Source: Cystobacter fuscus DSM 2262 | GTDB taxonomy: Bacteria; Myxococcota; Myxococcia; Myxococcales; Myxococcaceae | Reading direction: 5' to 3' | Assembly: GCF_000335475.2 (NCBI RefSeq) | Contig: NZ_ANAH02000009.1 | Location: forward strand, 1-64,000 | Length of the DNA: 64,000 nt | Shown here: in pieces, positions 46,901-55,966 of the stretch | Layout of the letters: the number at the start of each line of letters is the position of its first letter | Numbering within the stretch: the stretch's first letter is position 1 | Program-made: the position numbers and the translations under genes | The notes under the pieces: model-generated | What the model saw: only the letters and a program-made list of their open reading frames with translations | Told to the model about the DNA's origin: nothing | The model's database searches: none

Positions 46901-48353
46901 CGAGATGGAGCTCCGGGTGGAGCGCGCGGAGAAGGCGCGTGCCGCGCTGCAGGCCCGCGCCGCCGAGGAGAAGCAGGCCCGGGGTGAAGCGGAGGCCCGG
47001 GCCGAGTCCGCCGAGCACGCCCGGGACGAGGCCCTGGCCCGGGTGGAGGCGGGACTCCACGCGCGCGAGGCCTGGTCTCGCGAGTCCGCCGAGCTGTCCG
47101 AGCGGCTCTCCCGGCTGGAGGAGTCCCTGGCCGAGCGCGCCACCCAGCTCGACGAGGCCCGGGCGGAGGCGGAGCGGCTGGGGAGCGAGTTGACGGAAGC
47201 GCGCCGCGAGGTGGAGCGGCTGGAGCAGGCGCGGGTCCACTCCGGGGCGCAACTCGCCCGCCTCCAGGCGGAGGCCGAGGCCGCGGAGGCTCGCAGCCGC
47301 GCGGCGCTCATCTCCTTCGAGGAGCCCGGGGGCTCCCTGGTGGACATCCCCCGGGCGGGCAGCGTCACCCGGGAGGGCCTCGCCTCGCTCCTCACTCGGC
47401 TCCAGTCAGCGCGGCTCCAGGCCCGCTTCGAGCTCAAGGGGACCGGGGCCCTGCGCGTGTTGTGGTTGAAGGACGGGCGGCTCGTGGGCGCCCTGTCCTC
47501 CGCGCCCGACGAGTCGCTCATCGACCGGGCCCGGGCCGACGCGCTCATCGACGCGCGCCAGGAGAACGAGCTGCGGCTGGTGCGCGGCTCCTCCACCGGC
47601 GCGCTCATCGACACCATGCGCGCGCGCGGCCACCTGCTGGAGAACGAGGTCGTCCCGCTCGTGCAGCGCTACACCGAGCAGGTGGCCCTGGACGCGTTCG
47701 GCGAGGCCTCCTCGCTCTACCGGCTCGTCGAGGAGCCACCGCCCCACGAGGTGGCGCTCGCCGCTTCCACCCGGCCCCTGCTCCACCTGCTGGCCGAGGC
47801 GCTGCGCGACCACGTCTCCGCGGAGTCCTTCCTGTCGGCCGCCGGAGGGCTGCGCGCCGGGGTCTTCCGCGGCGAGTCCGCGCCGGAGGCGTTCGGCCTG
47901 TCCGCGCGCGAGCTGCGGCTGCTGTCGGAAGTGGACGGGGAGCAGACGCTCGAGCAGCTCCTGCTGGGCGCGGGCCTGCCCCAGGACACCGCGTTCAAGC
48001 TGCTCGCGCTCTTGCACACGCTGGGGCTCATCGTCTTGCGGCCCGCCGTCCCGGTGTCCGGTCAGGAGGCTCCGGGCGAGCTGGAGGTGCGCCGGTTGGA
48101 GTCCAAGTTCGAGGAGATCCAGGACGCGGACTACTTCTCGGTGCTGGGGCTGGCGCGCACCGCGGGGAGCGAGGACGTCAAGCGCGCCCATGCGCTGCTG
48201 TCCGCCGAGTTCCACCCCCTGCGCTTCGCGGGGCATCCGGATCCGGTGCTCCAGCACCGGGCGCAGCAGATCTCCAACACCCTGAGCGAGGCGGCGCGGG
48301 CGCTCGCGGATGATCGGCTGCGCGAGGAGTACGCCCGGAGCCTGCTGGATTGA
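43962..48353 (+). CDS. Pseudo-receiver / long coiled-coil / DUF4388 / J-like protein
   Basis: A 1,463-residue cytosolic scaffold. Residues 1-115 form a receiver fold ([20 protein letters not shown]) but the phospho-acceptor strand reads ALIVLAPGV, with no Asp. A Pro/Glu-rich linker runs to about 420. A very long Ala/Arg/Glu coiled coil spans about 425-1110, built of repeats such as [24 protein letters not shown]4388 (PATAN)-like region follows near 1126-1330 ([19 protein letters not shown], then [18 protein letters not shown]). The end resembles a J domain ([20 protein letters not shown]) whose HPD is changed to HPL. The receiver-plus-coiled-coil layout recalls the Myxococcus motility proteins AglZ and FrzS. 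Start ATG is 18 bases after priA. Confidence 0.75.
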   Translation: MAESVLLVHDDIAIIATVRRLLTREGHEVILATSVADALIAFGHHLPALIVLAPGVEGGRGPLVLEELGLHPDMRLARVLLLGEPVAGSAAPVAPLPLDGANFVAQVSTLIHSPSGPEGWFVVKDEEPEPPLEPLEPLPPRSGPPGLVPRQAGPGRASGSEPALPASPFALDADELFSHVGLTGEVPLPLLPPEVFAPAQPAPVPAELEPEGEAESLFGQTEQAVSSGRTIPTITAVSPVEMGPVSAPVLAPDPVKPLPPLPPVKALSPETVDLEAEARAEAERLAQLEIESARARARDGLEASDDFSPGELAARAGPQLGDEGFFDVEPTPVAPTPALREAETRALAPESPRLLEGSDLEPVPEDAPLPTEGDAPESWEEPQQESAADWFDSEPEQAASGPAREGAPRAVAEPAPGLAVGAPAKEEALPAEEALAVLEVRLMRTERRLAQLQAERDAAQKALQEAERDRAEADAFAEELHFSLQQHSDALADRQAAFNLERERLTREAAGREESLRREAEAQRARLEELSGEREREATLRRELERRLEEARTGREDAAGLHQRLEELRGQLEEERRQRLEAERRVASAAEARARAEARAEQERAALRDAEARAESERAARTRAEARAREEQSARVDARARAEEEQAALREAEERAEQERAARGAAEARAEEERAARVDAEAQAEQERAARAEAEARAEAERTAREAAEARAEQERAARVKAEARAKEERAARAEAETRAEAERKAREAAEARVEAETKSRGEWEARAHAEAKARKDLSARVEKEARARAEAEARAAAEAQARAQAESRVEAEARARAEAEARGHAEKKARMDVEARARTTAEARVQSEMQARAEAEARAEAADAARAEAESQSEAEARERARAQQGAEAADKARLRAEARASKAEQERDEALAQAESQLRAREEAEMREVALSRRHQEWEARLEGATQARSEAESQAEELERARVDAETRAVTAERLRVEMELRVERAEKARAALQARAAEEKQARGEAEARAESAEHARDEALARVEAGLHAREAWSRESAELSERLSRLEESLAERATQLDEARAEAERLGSELTEARREVERLEQARVHSGAQLARLQAEAEAAEARSRAALISFEEPGGSLVDIPRAGSVTREGLASLLTRLQSARLQARFELKGTGALRVLWLKDGRLVGALSSAPDESLIDRARADALIDARQENELRLVRGSSTGALIDTMRARGHLLENEVVPLVQRYTEQVALDAFGEASSLYRLVEEPPPHEVALAASTRPLLHLLAEALRDHVSAESFLSAAGGLRAGVFRGESAPEAFGLSARELRLLSEVDGEQTLEQLLLGAGLPQDTAFKLLALLHTLGLIVLRPAVPVSGQEAPGELEVRRLESKFEEIQDADYFSVLGLARTAGSEDVKRAHALLSAEFHPLRFAGHPDPVLQHRAQQISNTLSEAARALADDRLREEYARSLLD

Positions 48354-48459
48354 GGCCCGGCCGGGGGGAGGGGAGGCGTCCGTCCAGGGCCAACGGCCCG
48401 GGGGCGGGGGCCTCCAGCGCGGGTTGCCCGTCCGCCCGGGTTGGGATTATGAGAAGCGG

Positions 48460-48981
48460 ATGGTCCGAGAAATCCTCATCTGGCCCGATCCCGTCCTCAA
48501 GCAGAAGGCCCGGCCGGTGGCCCGCGTGGACGACACCGTGCGCACGCTGATCCGGGACATGTTCGAGACGATGTACGCCGCCCAGGGCGTGGGGCTCGCC
48601 GCGCCGCAGGTGGGCGTGTTGCAGCGGGTCATCGTCCTGGACACGCGTCCGAGCCAGCCCGAGTCCCAGCCGCTGGCGATGATCAACCCGGAGCTCATCG
48701 CGCTGGAGGGCAAGGCCACCTACCACGAGAGCTGTCTGTCCATCCCCGGCGAGTCCGAGGACGTGGATCGCGCGGCGGTGGTGACGGTGCGCTACCTCGA
48801 CGAGGAGGGCCACGAGCAGACGCGCGTGTGCGACGGGCTGCTGGCGATCGCCGTGCAGCACGAGACGGACCACCTCAATGGCACCGTCTACGTGGACCAC
48901 GTGTCCTCGCTCAAGCGCGAGTTCATCCGCAAGCGGATGAAGCGCGTGAAGGCATCGCGCGAGACCCGGCCGTCGGCTTAA
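48460..48981 (+). CDS. def: Peptide deformylase
   Basis: A 173-residue metalloenzyme removing the formyl group from nascent proteins. Motif 1 GVGLAAPQVG near residue 45, motif 2 ESCLSIPGE (the common form is EGCLS) near 88, motif 3 HETDHLNG near 130. All metal ligands (Cys, two His) and the catalytic Glu are present. The stop overlaps the convergent endonuclease III stop. Confidence 0.95.
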   Translation: MVREILIWPDPVLKQKARPVARVDDTVRTLIRDMFETMYAAQGVGLAAPQVGVLQRVIVLDTRPSQPESQPLAMINPELIALEGKATYHESCLSIPGESEDVDRAAVVTVRYLDEEGHEQTRVCDGLLAIAVQHETDHLNGTVYVDHVSSLKREFIRKRMKRVKASRETRPSA

Positions 48982-49646
48982 GGCGCCACGCCCTTCACGC
49001 CCTTCTTCGGGCAGAGCTCGGCCACGGGACAGCGCTCGCACGCGGGCGAGCGCGCGAAGCACGTCCTGCGCCCATGCCACACGAGGAGCTGGTGGCCCTT
49101 CATCCACCGCTCCGAGGGCAGCAGCGCCTGCATGTCCATCTCCACCTTGTCGGGATCCACGTGACGGGTGAACCCGAGCCGGAACGCCAGCCGCTTCACG
49201 TGGGTGTCCACGGGGAAGGCGTCATCGCCGCCCAGGTGGATGCACACCACGCCGGCCGTCTTGCGGCCCACGCCGGGCAGCGTCTCCAGGACGGCGCGCG
49301 AGCGCGGCACCTCGCCGCCGTGCTCCGCCACCAGCGCCCGGGCCGCCGCGACGAGGTTCTTCGCCTTGGCGCGGTACAGGCCGCACGACTGGATGAAGGG
49401 CTCCACCTCTTCCACGCGCGCGCTCGCGTAGGCGGCCGCGTCCGGGAAGCGCTGGAAGAGGGCCGGGGTGACGAGGTTCACCCGCTTGTCCGTGCACTGG
49501 GCGGACAGGATGACGGCCACCAACAACTCCAACGGAGTGCGATAGTCCAGCTCGATGCGCACGTCCGGCATGGCGCGCTCCAGCCGCTCCAACACCTCGA
49601 TCGCCCGCAGGCGCTTGGACTGCGATGATTCGCGTGCCACGCGCAC
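48978..49646 (-). CDS. nth: Endonuclease III
   Basis: A 222-residue base-excision repair glycosylase/AP lyase for oxidised pyrimidines. The helix-hairpin-helix LPGVGRKTAGVV carries the catalytic Lys. The catalytic Asp is in FPVDTHVKRLA, and the iron-sulfur cluster cysteines are CFARSPACERCPVAELC. It starts MRVARESSQSKRLRA. It overlaps the deformylase gene tail-to-tail by four bases. Confidence 0.95.
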   Translation of the reverse strand: MRVARESSQSKRLRAIEVLERLERAMPDVRIELDYRTPLELLVAVILSAQCTDKRVNLVTPALFQRFPDAAAYASARVEEVEPFIQSCGLYRAKAKNLVAAARALVAEHGGEVPRSRAVLETLPGVGRKTAGVVCIHLGGDDAFPVDTHVKRLAFRLGFTRHVDPDKVEMDMQALLPSERWMKGHQLLVWHGRRTCFARSPACERCPVAELCPKKGVKGVAP

Positions 49647-49718
49647 GGCTGTACGTCAGAGCGACCTGTGCCGTAAAGAAGTTTCCACTACCTTTCAGGA
49701 CACCCTCTCAGGACATTC

Positions 49719-50747
49719 ATGAAGCCCATCGACTTGCGCTCCGATACCGTGACGAAGCCCACCGCCGCCATGCGCCGTGCCATGGCCGAGGCCGACGTCG
49801 GGGATGACATCTACGGCGAGGACCCCACGGTGCGCCGGCTGGAGGAGCGCATCGCCGAGGTGCTGGGATTGCCCGCCGCGCTCTACGTGCCCTCGGGGAC
49901 CCAGGCCAATCAGATCGCCATGGGGCTGCACTGCCGCCAGGGCGACGAGGTGCTCGCCGAGGCCAACAGCCACATCTTCCACTACGAGAGCGGCGCGCTG
50001 TCGGGGCTGTGGGGTGTCCAGCCGGCGCCGCTGGCCGGGTCCGAGGGGCTCGTGACCGCCGAGCAGGTGACGGCGGCGGTGCGCACGGACTTCGTCGGTC
50101 CGCGCTCGCGGCTGTTGTCGCTGGAGAACACGCACAACCGCAGTGGGGGCCGGGTGTGGCCGCTCGCGCTCTTCCAGAGCGTGGTGGATGCGGGACGCAA
50201 GGCGGGGCTGGCGGTGCACCTGGACGGCGCGCGCCTGTTCAACGCCGCGGTGGCCACGGGCATGCCGGCCTCGGCCTGGGCCTCGCTCACCGACACCACG
50301 GCGGTGTGCTTCTCCAAGGGCCTGGGCGCGCCGGTGGGCTCGGCCATCCTGGGCTCGCGGGAGTTCATCGAGGAAGCGCGGCGGTTGCGCAAGCGGCTGG
50401 GCGGGGCCATGCGCCAGGTGGGCATCCTCGCCGCCGGAGCGCTGTACGGGCTGGAGCACCACGTGGAGCGGCTCGCCGAGGACCATGTCCACGCGCGCCG
50501 GCTCGCGGCGGGGCTGGCGGAAATGCCCGGCGTGAAGGTGGTGCCGGGCCAGGTGGAGACGAACATGGTGGTCGCCGAGTTCCCCCTCCCCGTGCGCGAG
50601 ATGCTCGGCAAGCTGGCGTCCCATGGCGTGCTCGCCGGCTCCACGGGCACGGGGCCTCACACGGTGCGGCTGGTGACCCACCTGGATGTGTCGTCCACGG
50701 ACATCGACGAGGGCCTCGCGCGCATCCGCCGGGCGCTGGCTGGCTGA
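49719..50747 (+). CDS. ltaE: Low-specificity L-threonine aldolase
   Basis: A 342-residue PLP enzyme cleaving threonine or allo-threonine to glycine and acetaldehyde. [20 protein letters not shown] is the family opening, [17 protein letters not shown] and [13 protein letters not shown] follow, and the PLP lysine is in [17 protein letters not shown]. Complete; starts 72 bases from the divergent endonuclease III gene. Confidence 0.92.
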   Translation: MKPIDLRSDTVTKPTAAMRRAMAEADVGDDIYGEDPTVRRLEERIAEVLGLPAALYVPSGTQANQIAMGLHCRQGDEVLAEANSHIFHYESGALSGLWGVQPAPLAGSEGLVTAEQVTAAVRTDFVGPRSRLLSLENTHNRSGGRVWPLALFQSVVDAGRKAGLAVHLDGARLFNAAVATGMPASAWASLTDTTAVCFSKGLGAPVGSAILGSREFIEEARRLRKRLGGAMRQVGILAAGALYGLEHHVERLAEDHVHARRLAAGLAEMPGVKVVPGQVETNMVVAEFPLPVREMLGKLASHGVLAGSTGTGPHTVRLVTHLDVSSTDIDEGLARIRRALAG

Positions 50748-50776
50748 TTTCCACGGCGTTGGTAGACTGGGGCCCC

Positions 50777-51796
50777 TTGCGTCGTCTGGCCCCTTTGCTG
50801 CTGCTCGTCGCATCGGCGTGCGCCCATCCGGGCGCGCGCGCGAAGATGAGCTTCGATGAGCTGTATTCGGATCCCGCGCCCTATCCCTCGGGCCCGGACC
50901 CGGGAGCCGTGTCTCCTCGCCAGGAGGCGGGCACCCGCGGTGGGGCCACTGTCTCGAGGCAGGCGCCCGAGTCCCCCGAGTTGCGGGCCGCGCTGGCCAC
51001 CTTCGTCGCGCAGGCGCGCGCCGCGCGCATCCAGGTGTCCCAGGGCAGCGCCATGCCGGACGCCCAGGTCGTCAACTGGCGGCGGATGAACGGCTTCCTG
51101 GACGAGTTCCTGCGCCGCCCCGCGCGCAAGACGTCCTCGTTGGACGTGGTGCGCACCCGGACGTCGCTGGAGGCCGAGCTGGAGCTGGACGCGCGCGCCT
51201 ACGGGGACATCCCCGCGGAGCTGGCCGACGCGGTGCTCGCCCGGATGGACGCGCTCGCGATGCGCATGGCCGAGCTGCGCCGCCCCTCCACCCGCGCCGT
51301 GCCCAAGCGGCTCTCGCTGAGCTGGCCGGTGGAGCCCGTCGTCGTCACCAGCGTCTTCGGCAGCCGGCTGCACCCCATCCTCGGTACGGAGAGAGATCAC
51401 CAGGGCGTGGATCTCGCGGCCAAGGCGGGCCAGCTCGTCACCGCCGCGGCCCAGGGCGTGGTGCTGCGCGCCGGGTGGAATGGCGGGCACGGCAACCAGG
51501 TCATCGTCCAGCACGATGGCAACGTCACCACCCGCTACAGCCACCTGTCGCGCCTGCTGGTGGTGCCCGGGGACGTGGTGGAGGAGGGCGACGTGCTGGG
51601 CGCGGCCGGCAGGACGGGCATGGCCACCGGGGTGCACGTGCACTTCGAGCTGTGGCGTGACGGCGAGCCGAGTGATCCGCTCGATGTCATGGGCCCCACC
51701 GAGTCGGGAGAGCTGCCCTCCTTCGTCCACCACGAGTCGCTTCCGGACTCCCGGAAACGACAAGGGCGCCGCCCTCTCGGACGACGCCCACTCTGA
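50777..51796 (+). CDS. M23-family metallopeptidase lipoprotein
   Basis: A 339-residue exported peptidase-like protein. TTG at 50777 gives RRLAPLLLLVASAC, a lipoprotein signal with lipobox SAC. The middle (60-165) is helical. The LytM/M23 domain is at about 185-310: VTSVFGSRLHPILGTERDHQ GVDLAA supplies the first His and Asp, and GVHVHFELWRDG the HxH. All zinc ligands are present, so it is probably an active murein hydrolase in the periplasm. The basic tail (KRQGRRPLGRRPL) is unusual. Confidence 0.85.
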   Translation: MRRLAPLLLLVASACAHPGARAKMSFDELYSDPAPYPSGPDPGAVSPRQEAGTRGGATVSRQAPESPELRAALATFVAQARAARIQVSQGSAMPDAQVVNWRRMNGFLDEFLRRPARKTSSLDVVRTRTSLEAELELDARAYGDIPAELADAVLARMDALAMRMAELRRPSTRAVPKRLSLSWPVEPVVVTSVFGSRLHPILGTERDHQGVDLAAKAGQLVTAAAQGVVLRAGWNGGHGNQVIVQHDGNVTTRYSHLSRLLVVPGDVVEEGDVLGAAGRTGMATGVHVHFELWRDGEPSDPLDVMGPTESGELPSFVHHESLPDSRKRQGRRPLGRRPL

Positions 51797-51836
51797 GGCC
51801 GGAGCGCGCTCGCGGGCCCCTCAAACGACAACGAGG

Positions 51837-52106
51837 CTACAACGAGTTCTTCAGTTCCTTGGCGGGCCGGAAGCCCACCGTCTTCGACGCCTTGAGCTTC
51901 ATCATCTCGTTGGTCTGCGGGTTGCGGATCTTCCGCGCCTTGCGAGAACGAACCGACCAGGTGCCGAAGCCCGGGTAGCTGAAGCGCTGGTCCTTCTTCA
52001 CCGCCTTGCCGATGTTGGCGAAGACGATGTCGAGAATCTCCGCCGCCGACTTTTTCGTCAGTCGCGACTGCGCCGCCACCACCTCCACGAGCTCTGCCTT
52101 GGTCAT
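51837..52106 (-). CDS. HU-family DNA-binding protein
   Basis: An 89-residue nucleoid protein of the HU/IHF family. MTKAELVEVVAAQSRLTKKS opens, and FSYPGFGTWSVRSRKARKIR NPQTNEMM carries the conserved GFG...R...RNP..... arm that wraps DNA. GGAGG sits five bases upstream of the ATG. A good promoter lies 40-70 bases upstream. Confidence 0.93.
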   Translation of the reverse strand: MTKAELVEVVAAQSRLTKKSAAEILDIVFANIGKAVKKDQRFSYPGFGTWSVRSRKARKIRNPQTNEMMKLKASKTVGFRPAKELKNSL

Positions 52107-52145
52107 CCGCTCCTCCACCCACGTTGTTCTGCGAAAGCCCGAGGT

Positions 52146-52174
52146 TGGTAACAAATCGCTCTTTTGTCTGTCAA
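52146..52174 (-). promoter_or_regulatory. Sigma-70-type promoter of the HU gene
   Basis: On the minus strand, TTGACA (52174-52169), a 17-base spacer and TTACCA (52151-52146). The -35 is perfect, the -10 weak. The -35 overlaps a small dyad CAACGC/GCGTTG at 52172-52189. The remainder of the 52107-52434 gap shows no other feature apart from a lower-GC stretch near 52340-52370. Confidence 0.6.
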
Positions 52175-52434
52175 CGCTGACAGGCGTTGCGCGCCGGAAG
52201 ATCGGCCCCACACCAAGTCTGTGAGGAAGATGTGAGGAATTTGACGGGCCTTGCTCCTCCTCTAGAAGAGCGAGGGGTTGACGCGGTGGGTGTGGCTTCC
52301 CGGCGCGGGAATTCCAGGCGGCGTCGGGTGGATGTGATCGATTGGAAGGGTTTTCCTTTGTCATTTCGATCACTTGCGCGGCTTGTCTGATCCAACGGGC
52401 GCCGAAGGCTGGCAGGTCGTAGTCTGGGCAACCC

Positions 52435-53856
52435 ATGCCCCGCCTTCCCTGGATGATCGCCTGCCTGGTGTTCTCGGCCTGTCACTCCCGCGCCGATCGG
52501 AGTCCCCCGGCGACCCTGGCGGAGGTGTGGGTGGATGGCGCCTCGCCGGTGGGCGGCGACGGCTCCCGGACCCGGCCGTTCCAGACGCTGGGACGGGTCC
52601 TCGCACGGGAAGCAGGCGCCCGGCTCCGCGTGCACCTGGCGCCGGGACGCTACCCGGGCCCCCTCGTGCTGCCGGCCGGGTGGGAACTGGTGGGCGGTGG
52701 GGAAGGGGTCGTGGTGTACGCGCAGGGGGCGGAGACGGTGGTGCGGGCTCCCGGCGGGGCGCGGCTGCGCGGGGTGGAGCTCGAGGGGGGCGGGTGGGGC
52801 CTGGAGGCGGGGGGCGCGGTGCGGGTGGAGGCGGTGCGCTTCACGGCTCAGGGGACGGGGGCCCTGTGGATGGGGGCGGGCGAGCTGACGGTGGAAGGGG
52901 GGCGATTCGAGGCGGGAGGCCCGGAGGCAGTAGGCCTGCGGGTGGAGGGCGCGGGCGCGCGGATCCACGAGGCCTCGTTCAGCGGCGGCTTCCGCCGGGC
53001 GGTGGAGATCCGGGACGCGCGGGTGGAATTGGAGTCGGTGCGCGTGGGCGCGGCGCGCACGGCGCTGCACCAGGCGCGGGGCGAGGCGCGGCTCGTGCGC
53101 GTGACGGTGGCGCACGGCCCCGACGTGGGGCTCTTCGTGCAGCACGGCACGCTGCGGCTCGAGGACGTCACCGTCACCGGCCACGAGTACGGCCTGCAGA
53201 CCCGGGAGGCCAGGCTGGAGGCGCGCGGCTTCACCTCGGTGCGCTCGGTGCGCGCGGGCGTGGCGTTGCTCGGCACCACGGGGGTGATGGAGGACACTCG
53301 GGTGGTGGGCAGTGGCGACTTCGGGGCGGTGTCGTTGCTGGGCTCGGACATGCTGCTGCGCGGCCTCCACGTGGAGGGCGCGGAGTCCTACGGCGTCTCG
53401 GCCACGCGCGGGCGGCTGCGGCTGGAGCGGGCCCTGCTCACCGGGCTGACGTCGCGCGAGGGAGACGCCGGCGACGGGCTGCACCTGCGCGACGTGGAGG
53501 TGGAGGCGCGCGGGCTCGTCGTGCGCGACGTGGCGGGCGCGGGGGTGCTGGCGGCCCAGGGAGCCCGGGTGGTGCTGCGGGAGACCTCGTTGACGTCGTG
53601 CCGGACCGCGGGAGTGTGGGGCGAGACGCTGGCCCGGGTGACGGCCGAGGGCCTCGAGGTGCGGGGCTCCGGTGGACCCGCGCTCGTGGCCCTGGAGAAC
53701 GGGGTGCTGCGCGTGGAGGATCTCTCGGCCGGGGACAATGCCGGGGGACTCGTGGTGGCCGACTGCGCGGGCGAGACCCGGGTCACCCTGGGCCGCGTGA
53801 AGGGCCAGGGCACGCTGGGGCCGGGGGCGCCGTGCGTGACGGGACCGTCACGCTGA
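52435..53856 (+). CDS. Right-handed beta-helix lipoprotein
   Basis: A 473-residue exported protein. MPRLPWMIACLVFSAC is a lipoprotein signal with lipobox FSAC. VWVDGASPVGGDGSRTRPFQ TLG is the usual N-cap of pectate-lyase-like proteins. About 15 coils of roughly 22-25 residues follow (GVELEGGGWGLEAGGAVRVE, DVTVTGHEYGLQTREARLEA, LVVRDVAGAGVLAAQGARVV). It is likely surface-exposed; no catalytic residues were identified. It overlaps the convergent hydrolase gene by nine bases. Confidence 0.8.
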   Translation: MPRLPWMIACLVFSACHSRADRSPPATLAEVWVDGASPVGGDGSRTRPFQTLGRVLAREAGARLRVHLAPGRYPGPLVLPAGWELVGGGEGVVVYAQGAETVVRAPGGARLRGVELEGGGWGLEAGGAVRVEAVRFTAQGTGALWMGAGELTVEGGRFEAGGPEAVGLRVEGAGARIHEASFSGGFRRAVEIRDARVELESVRVGAARTALHQARGEARLVRVTVAHGPDVGLFVQHGTLRLEDVTVTGHEYGLQTREARLEARGFTSVRSVRAGVALLGTTGVMEDTRVVGSGDFGAVSLLGSDMLLRGLHVEGAESYGVSATRGRLRLERALLTGLTSREGDAGDGLHLRDVEVEARGLVVRDVAGAGVLAAQGARVVLRETSLTSCRTAGVWGETLARVTAEGLEVRGSGGPALVALENGVLRVEDLSAGDNAGGLVVADCAGETRVTLGRVKGQGTLGPGAPCVTGPSR

Positions 53857-54981
53857 GCGGGCGGAGCCGTCCGGGGCCTCCTCCTGCACGCTCAGGCGCG
53901 TGGCGTGGGAGATGAGCCAGGCGCGCGCCTCGTAATGGACCTCGTGGGCCACGCCCGTGCCGAAGAGCAGGTCGCCGTGCCCGTAGTCCATCTTGTCGCC
54001 GCGCTCGGCGCCGAAGATGTGGAGCTGCTTGTCGGAGGAGCCGAGCAGTTCGTACTGGGCGCGCAGGTTCTTCGGAGGGGCCAGCCGATCCTGGCTCCCG
54101 CCCATCACCAGCACCGGCAGCGTCAGCTTCGCCAGCCCCGCGCGCCAGTCCACGCTCCCGTCGAACGAGCGGAACGCGTCATGGTCGATCCAATCCTGGA
54201 ACTGGCGCAGCACGTTGCGGCTCATCGACGCCATCATGTTGGCGTACACCTTGCGCTGGATGGTCGGGGGGATGTGCTTGGGGTTGATGATGAGGTCCGA
54301 CAGGGGGATGGGGACGTAGCCGAGGAAGGGCGCCATCGTGCGGCTCAACCACTCGTTGCGCAGGCCACGCGGCCACGCGGCCCGGTTGCCCAGGTGGATG
54401 AGCCGGCGGATGAGCTTGTCGGGCGGGAAGAACACCGGGGAGCCGAGCGCGAGCAGGCCCGCGAGCTTGCCGGCGTGGGAGCCCTGCGCCACCGCGTAGC
54501 CCACCAGGCCCCCGAGCGAGTGGCCTACCCAGAAGGCCCGCTGGGCGCCCGTCTGGGCGAGCGCCAGGTCGATGAGCGCCGGTCCGTCCTGGGTGACGAG
54601 GTCATCCACGGAGGCGTCCGGCCAGCGCTTTCCCGAGGGCGGGCGCCGAGAGCCCCCGATGCCCCGCCACTCCACGATGAAGCAGTCGAAGCCCTCCTCC
54701 GCGAGGACGTGCGAGAGGGAGTAGGGGGGCTCGAAGTCGAAGGTATAGCGGTTGGCGGCCAGCCCATGGCACAGCAGGACGGGCTCCTCGAAGCGCCGGG
54801 TGGGCGCGCGCCGCAGGTACACGCTCAGCTCCCAGCCGTCCTGGCACCGGATTTTGAGCAACTCGGGCGGGGGGACACGCGGGCGGTACCACCAGCGCAC
54901 GAGCAGTATCCAGAGGACGTTGAGCGCCCCCAGGACGAGTACGCCTGCCACCACCCATGGGACCCACCGCGCCACGTCCAT
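53848..54981 (-). CDS. Membrane-anchored alpha/beta hydrolase
   Basis: A 377-residue protein with one N-terminal membrane helix (WVPWVVAGVLVLGALNVLWI). The hydrolase core has VLLCHGLAANRYTFDF, the nucleophile elbow FWVGHSLGGLVGYAVAQGS, an acid in VLVMGGSQDRLAPP and a His in MDYGHGDLLFG. The layout resembles lipase or PHA-synthase-like hydrolases of myxobacteria. The substrate is unknown. It is divergent from phosphatidylserine synthase. Confidence 0.8.
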   Translation of the reverse strand: MDVARWVPWVVAGVLVLGALNVLWILLVRWWYRPRVPPPELLKIRCQDGWELSVYLRRAPTRRFEEPVLLCHGLAANRYTFDFEPPYSLSHVLAEEGFDCFIVEWRGIGGSRRPPSGKRWPDASVDDLVTQDGPALIDLALAQTGAQRAFWVGHSLGGLVGYAVAQGSHAGKLAGLLALGSPVFFPPDKLIRRLIHLGNRAAWPRGLRNEWLSRTMAPFLGYVPIPLSDLIINPKHIPPTIQRKVYANMMASMSRNVLRQFQDWIDHDAFRSFDGSVDWRAGLAKLTLPVLVMGGSQDRLAPPKNLRAQYELLGSSDKQLHIFGAERGDKMDYGHGDLLFGTGVAHEVHYEARAWLISHATRLSVQEEAPDGSARSA

Positions 54982-55087
54982 TGTTCCTCCATTCGAGTCC
55001 GGGCAAATAAAACCTTGCTATGGTCCGTTCTCGCTCGGCTTTCACCACAACGGCCAGTGGCCGACACCCGGAGGCGGGAAAGAACAG

Positions 55088-55930
55088 ATGAGTCCTCGCA
55101 AGTTGATGTTCGTGCTGCCGAATCTGTTCACGGTCACCTCCATCCTTTGTGGCTTCTACGCCCTGACCCTGTGCGCGGGCGAGGCGGCTCCGGCGCAGCT
55201 GAACCAGGCGGCCCTGGCCATCCTCTTCGCCATGTTCTTCGATGGGTGCGATGGCCGGGTGGCCCGCCTCACGCGCACCCAGAGCGACTTCGGCATGCAG
55301 CTCGACAGCCTCGCGGATGTCGTCTCCTTCGGTGCCGCTCCGGGCCTGCTCGTCTACAAGTGGGCCCTGGAGCCCCTGGGCTTCGTGGGCCTGCTCATCG
55401 CCTTCAGCTTCACCGCCTGCGGCGCCCTGCGGCTCGCGCGCTTCAACGTCCTCGCCATGCGCAGCCCCCAGGGCGGCGGCGGCAACTTCTTCGTCGGCCT
55501 GCCCATCCCGCTCGCCGCCAGCGTGCTCGTCTCGATGATCATCGCCCACTACGCCGCCACGGGGGGCGAGCCCCTCGATGGCTCGGCCCGGGGGCCGGTG
55601 GTGGTGGCCACGCTCTCGCTGTCGCTGCTGATGGTGTCCACTGTCCGCTACCGGACCTTCAAGGACCTGCGCCTGTCGCCCCGCTCCGCGGCGGTGCTCG
55701 CCCTGGTGCTCGCCAGCGGCGTCGTCATCGGCACGCGCTTCCACCCGGCCTATGTGCTGGTGGCCTACTCCTTCGCCTACCTCGGCTTTGGCCTGCTCGA
55801 GTCGGCCTTCCTCGTTCGCCACCGGCTCGTCGCCCGCAAGGCGGGACGCGGCGCGGCCCCGGCCATGGTGCTGCTGGACGAGGCGGAGGACGAGGATGAC
55901 GACGAGGACGACGGGCAGCGGATGGCGTAG
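55088..55930 (+). CDS. pssA: CDP-diacylglycerol-serine O-phosphatidyltransferase
   Basis: A 280-residue inner-membrane enzyme joining serine to CDP-diacylglycerol in phosphatidylethanolamine synthesis. The CDP-alcohol phosphotransferase motif is complete: FFDGCDGRVARLTRTQSDFG followed by MQLDSLADVVSFG. Several membrane helices surround it (FTVTSILCGFYALTL, GLLIAFSFTACGALRLARF). The acidic tail (DEAEDEDDDEDD) is unusual. It heads a run with cinA 36 bases downstream. Confidence 0.9.
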   Translation: MSPRKLMFVLPNLFTVTSILCGFYALTLCAGEAAPAQLNQAALAILFAMFFDGCDGRVARLTRTQSDFGMQLDSLADVVSFGAAPGLLVYKWALEPLGFVGLLIAFSFTACGALRLARFNVLAMRSPQGGGGNFFVGLPIPLAASVLVSMIIAHYAATGGEPLDGSARGPVVVATLSLSLLMVSTVRYRTFKDLRLSPRSAAVLALVLASGVVIGTRFHPAYVLVAYSFAYLGFGLLESAFLVRHRLVARKAGRGAAPAMVLLDEAEDEDDDEDDGQRMA

Positions 55931-55966
55931 TCGCCCCGCGCGGAGGGCGGCTAGGATGCCCGGCCC

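Noticed and set aside
43641-47252. Very long open frames on the minus strand (over 1,200 and 900 residues)
   Set aside because: They mirror the coiled-coil gene; their translations are low-complexity Leu/Arg or Ser/Arg/Ala strings typical of GC-rich antisense frames.
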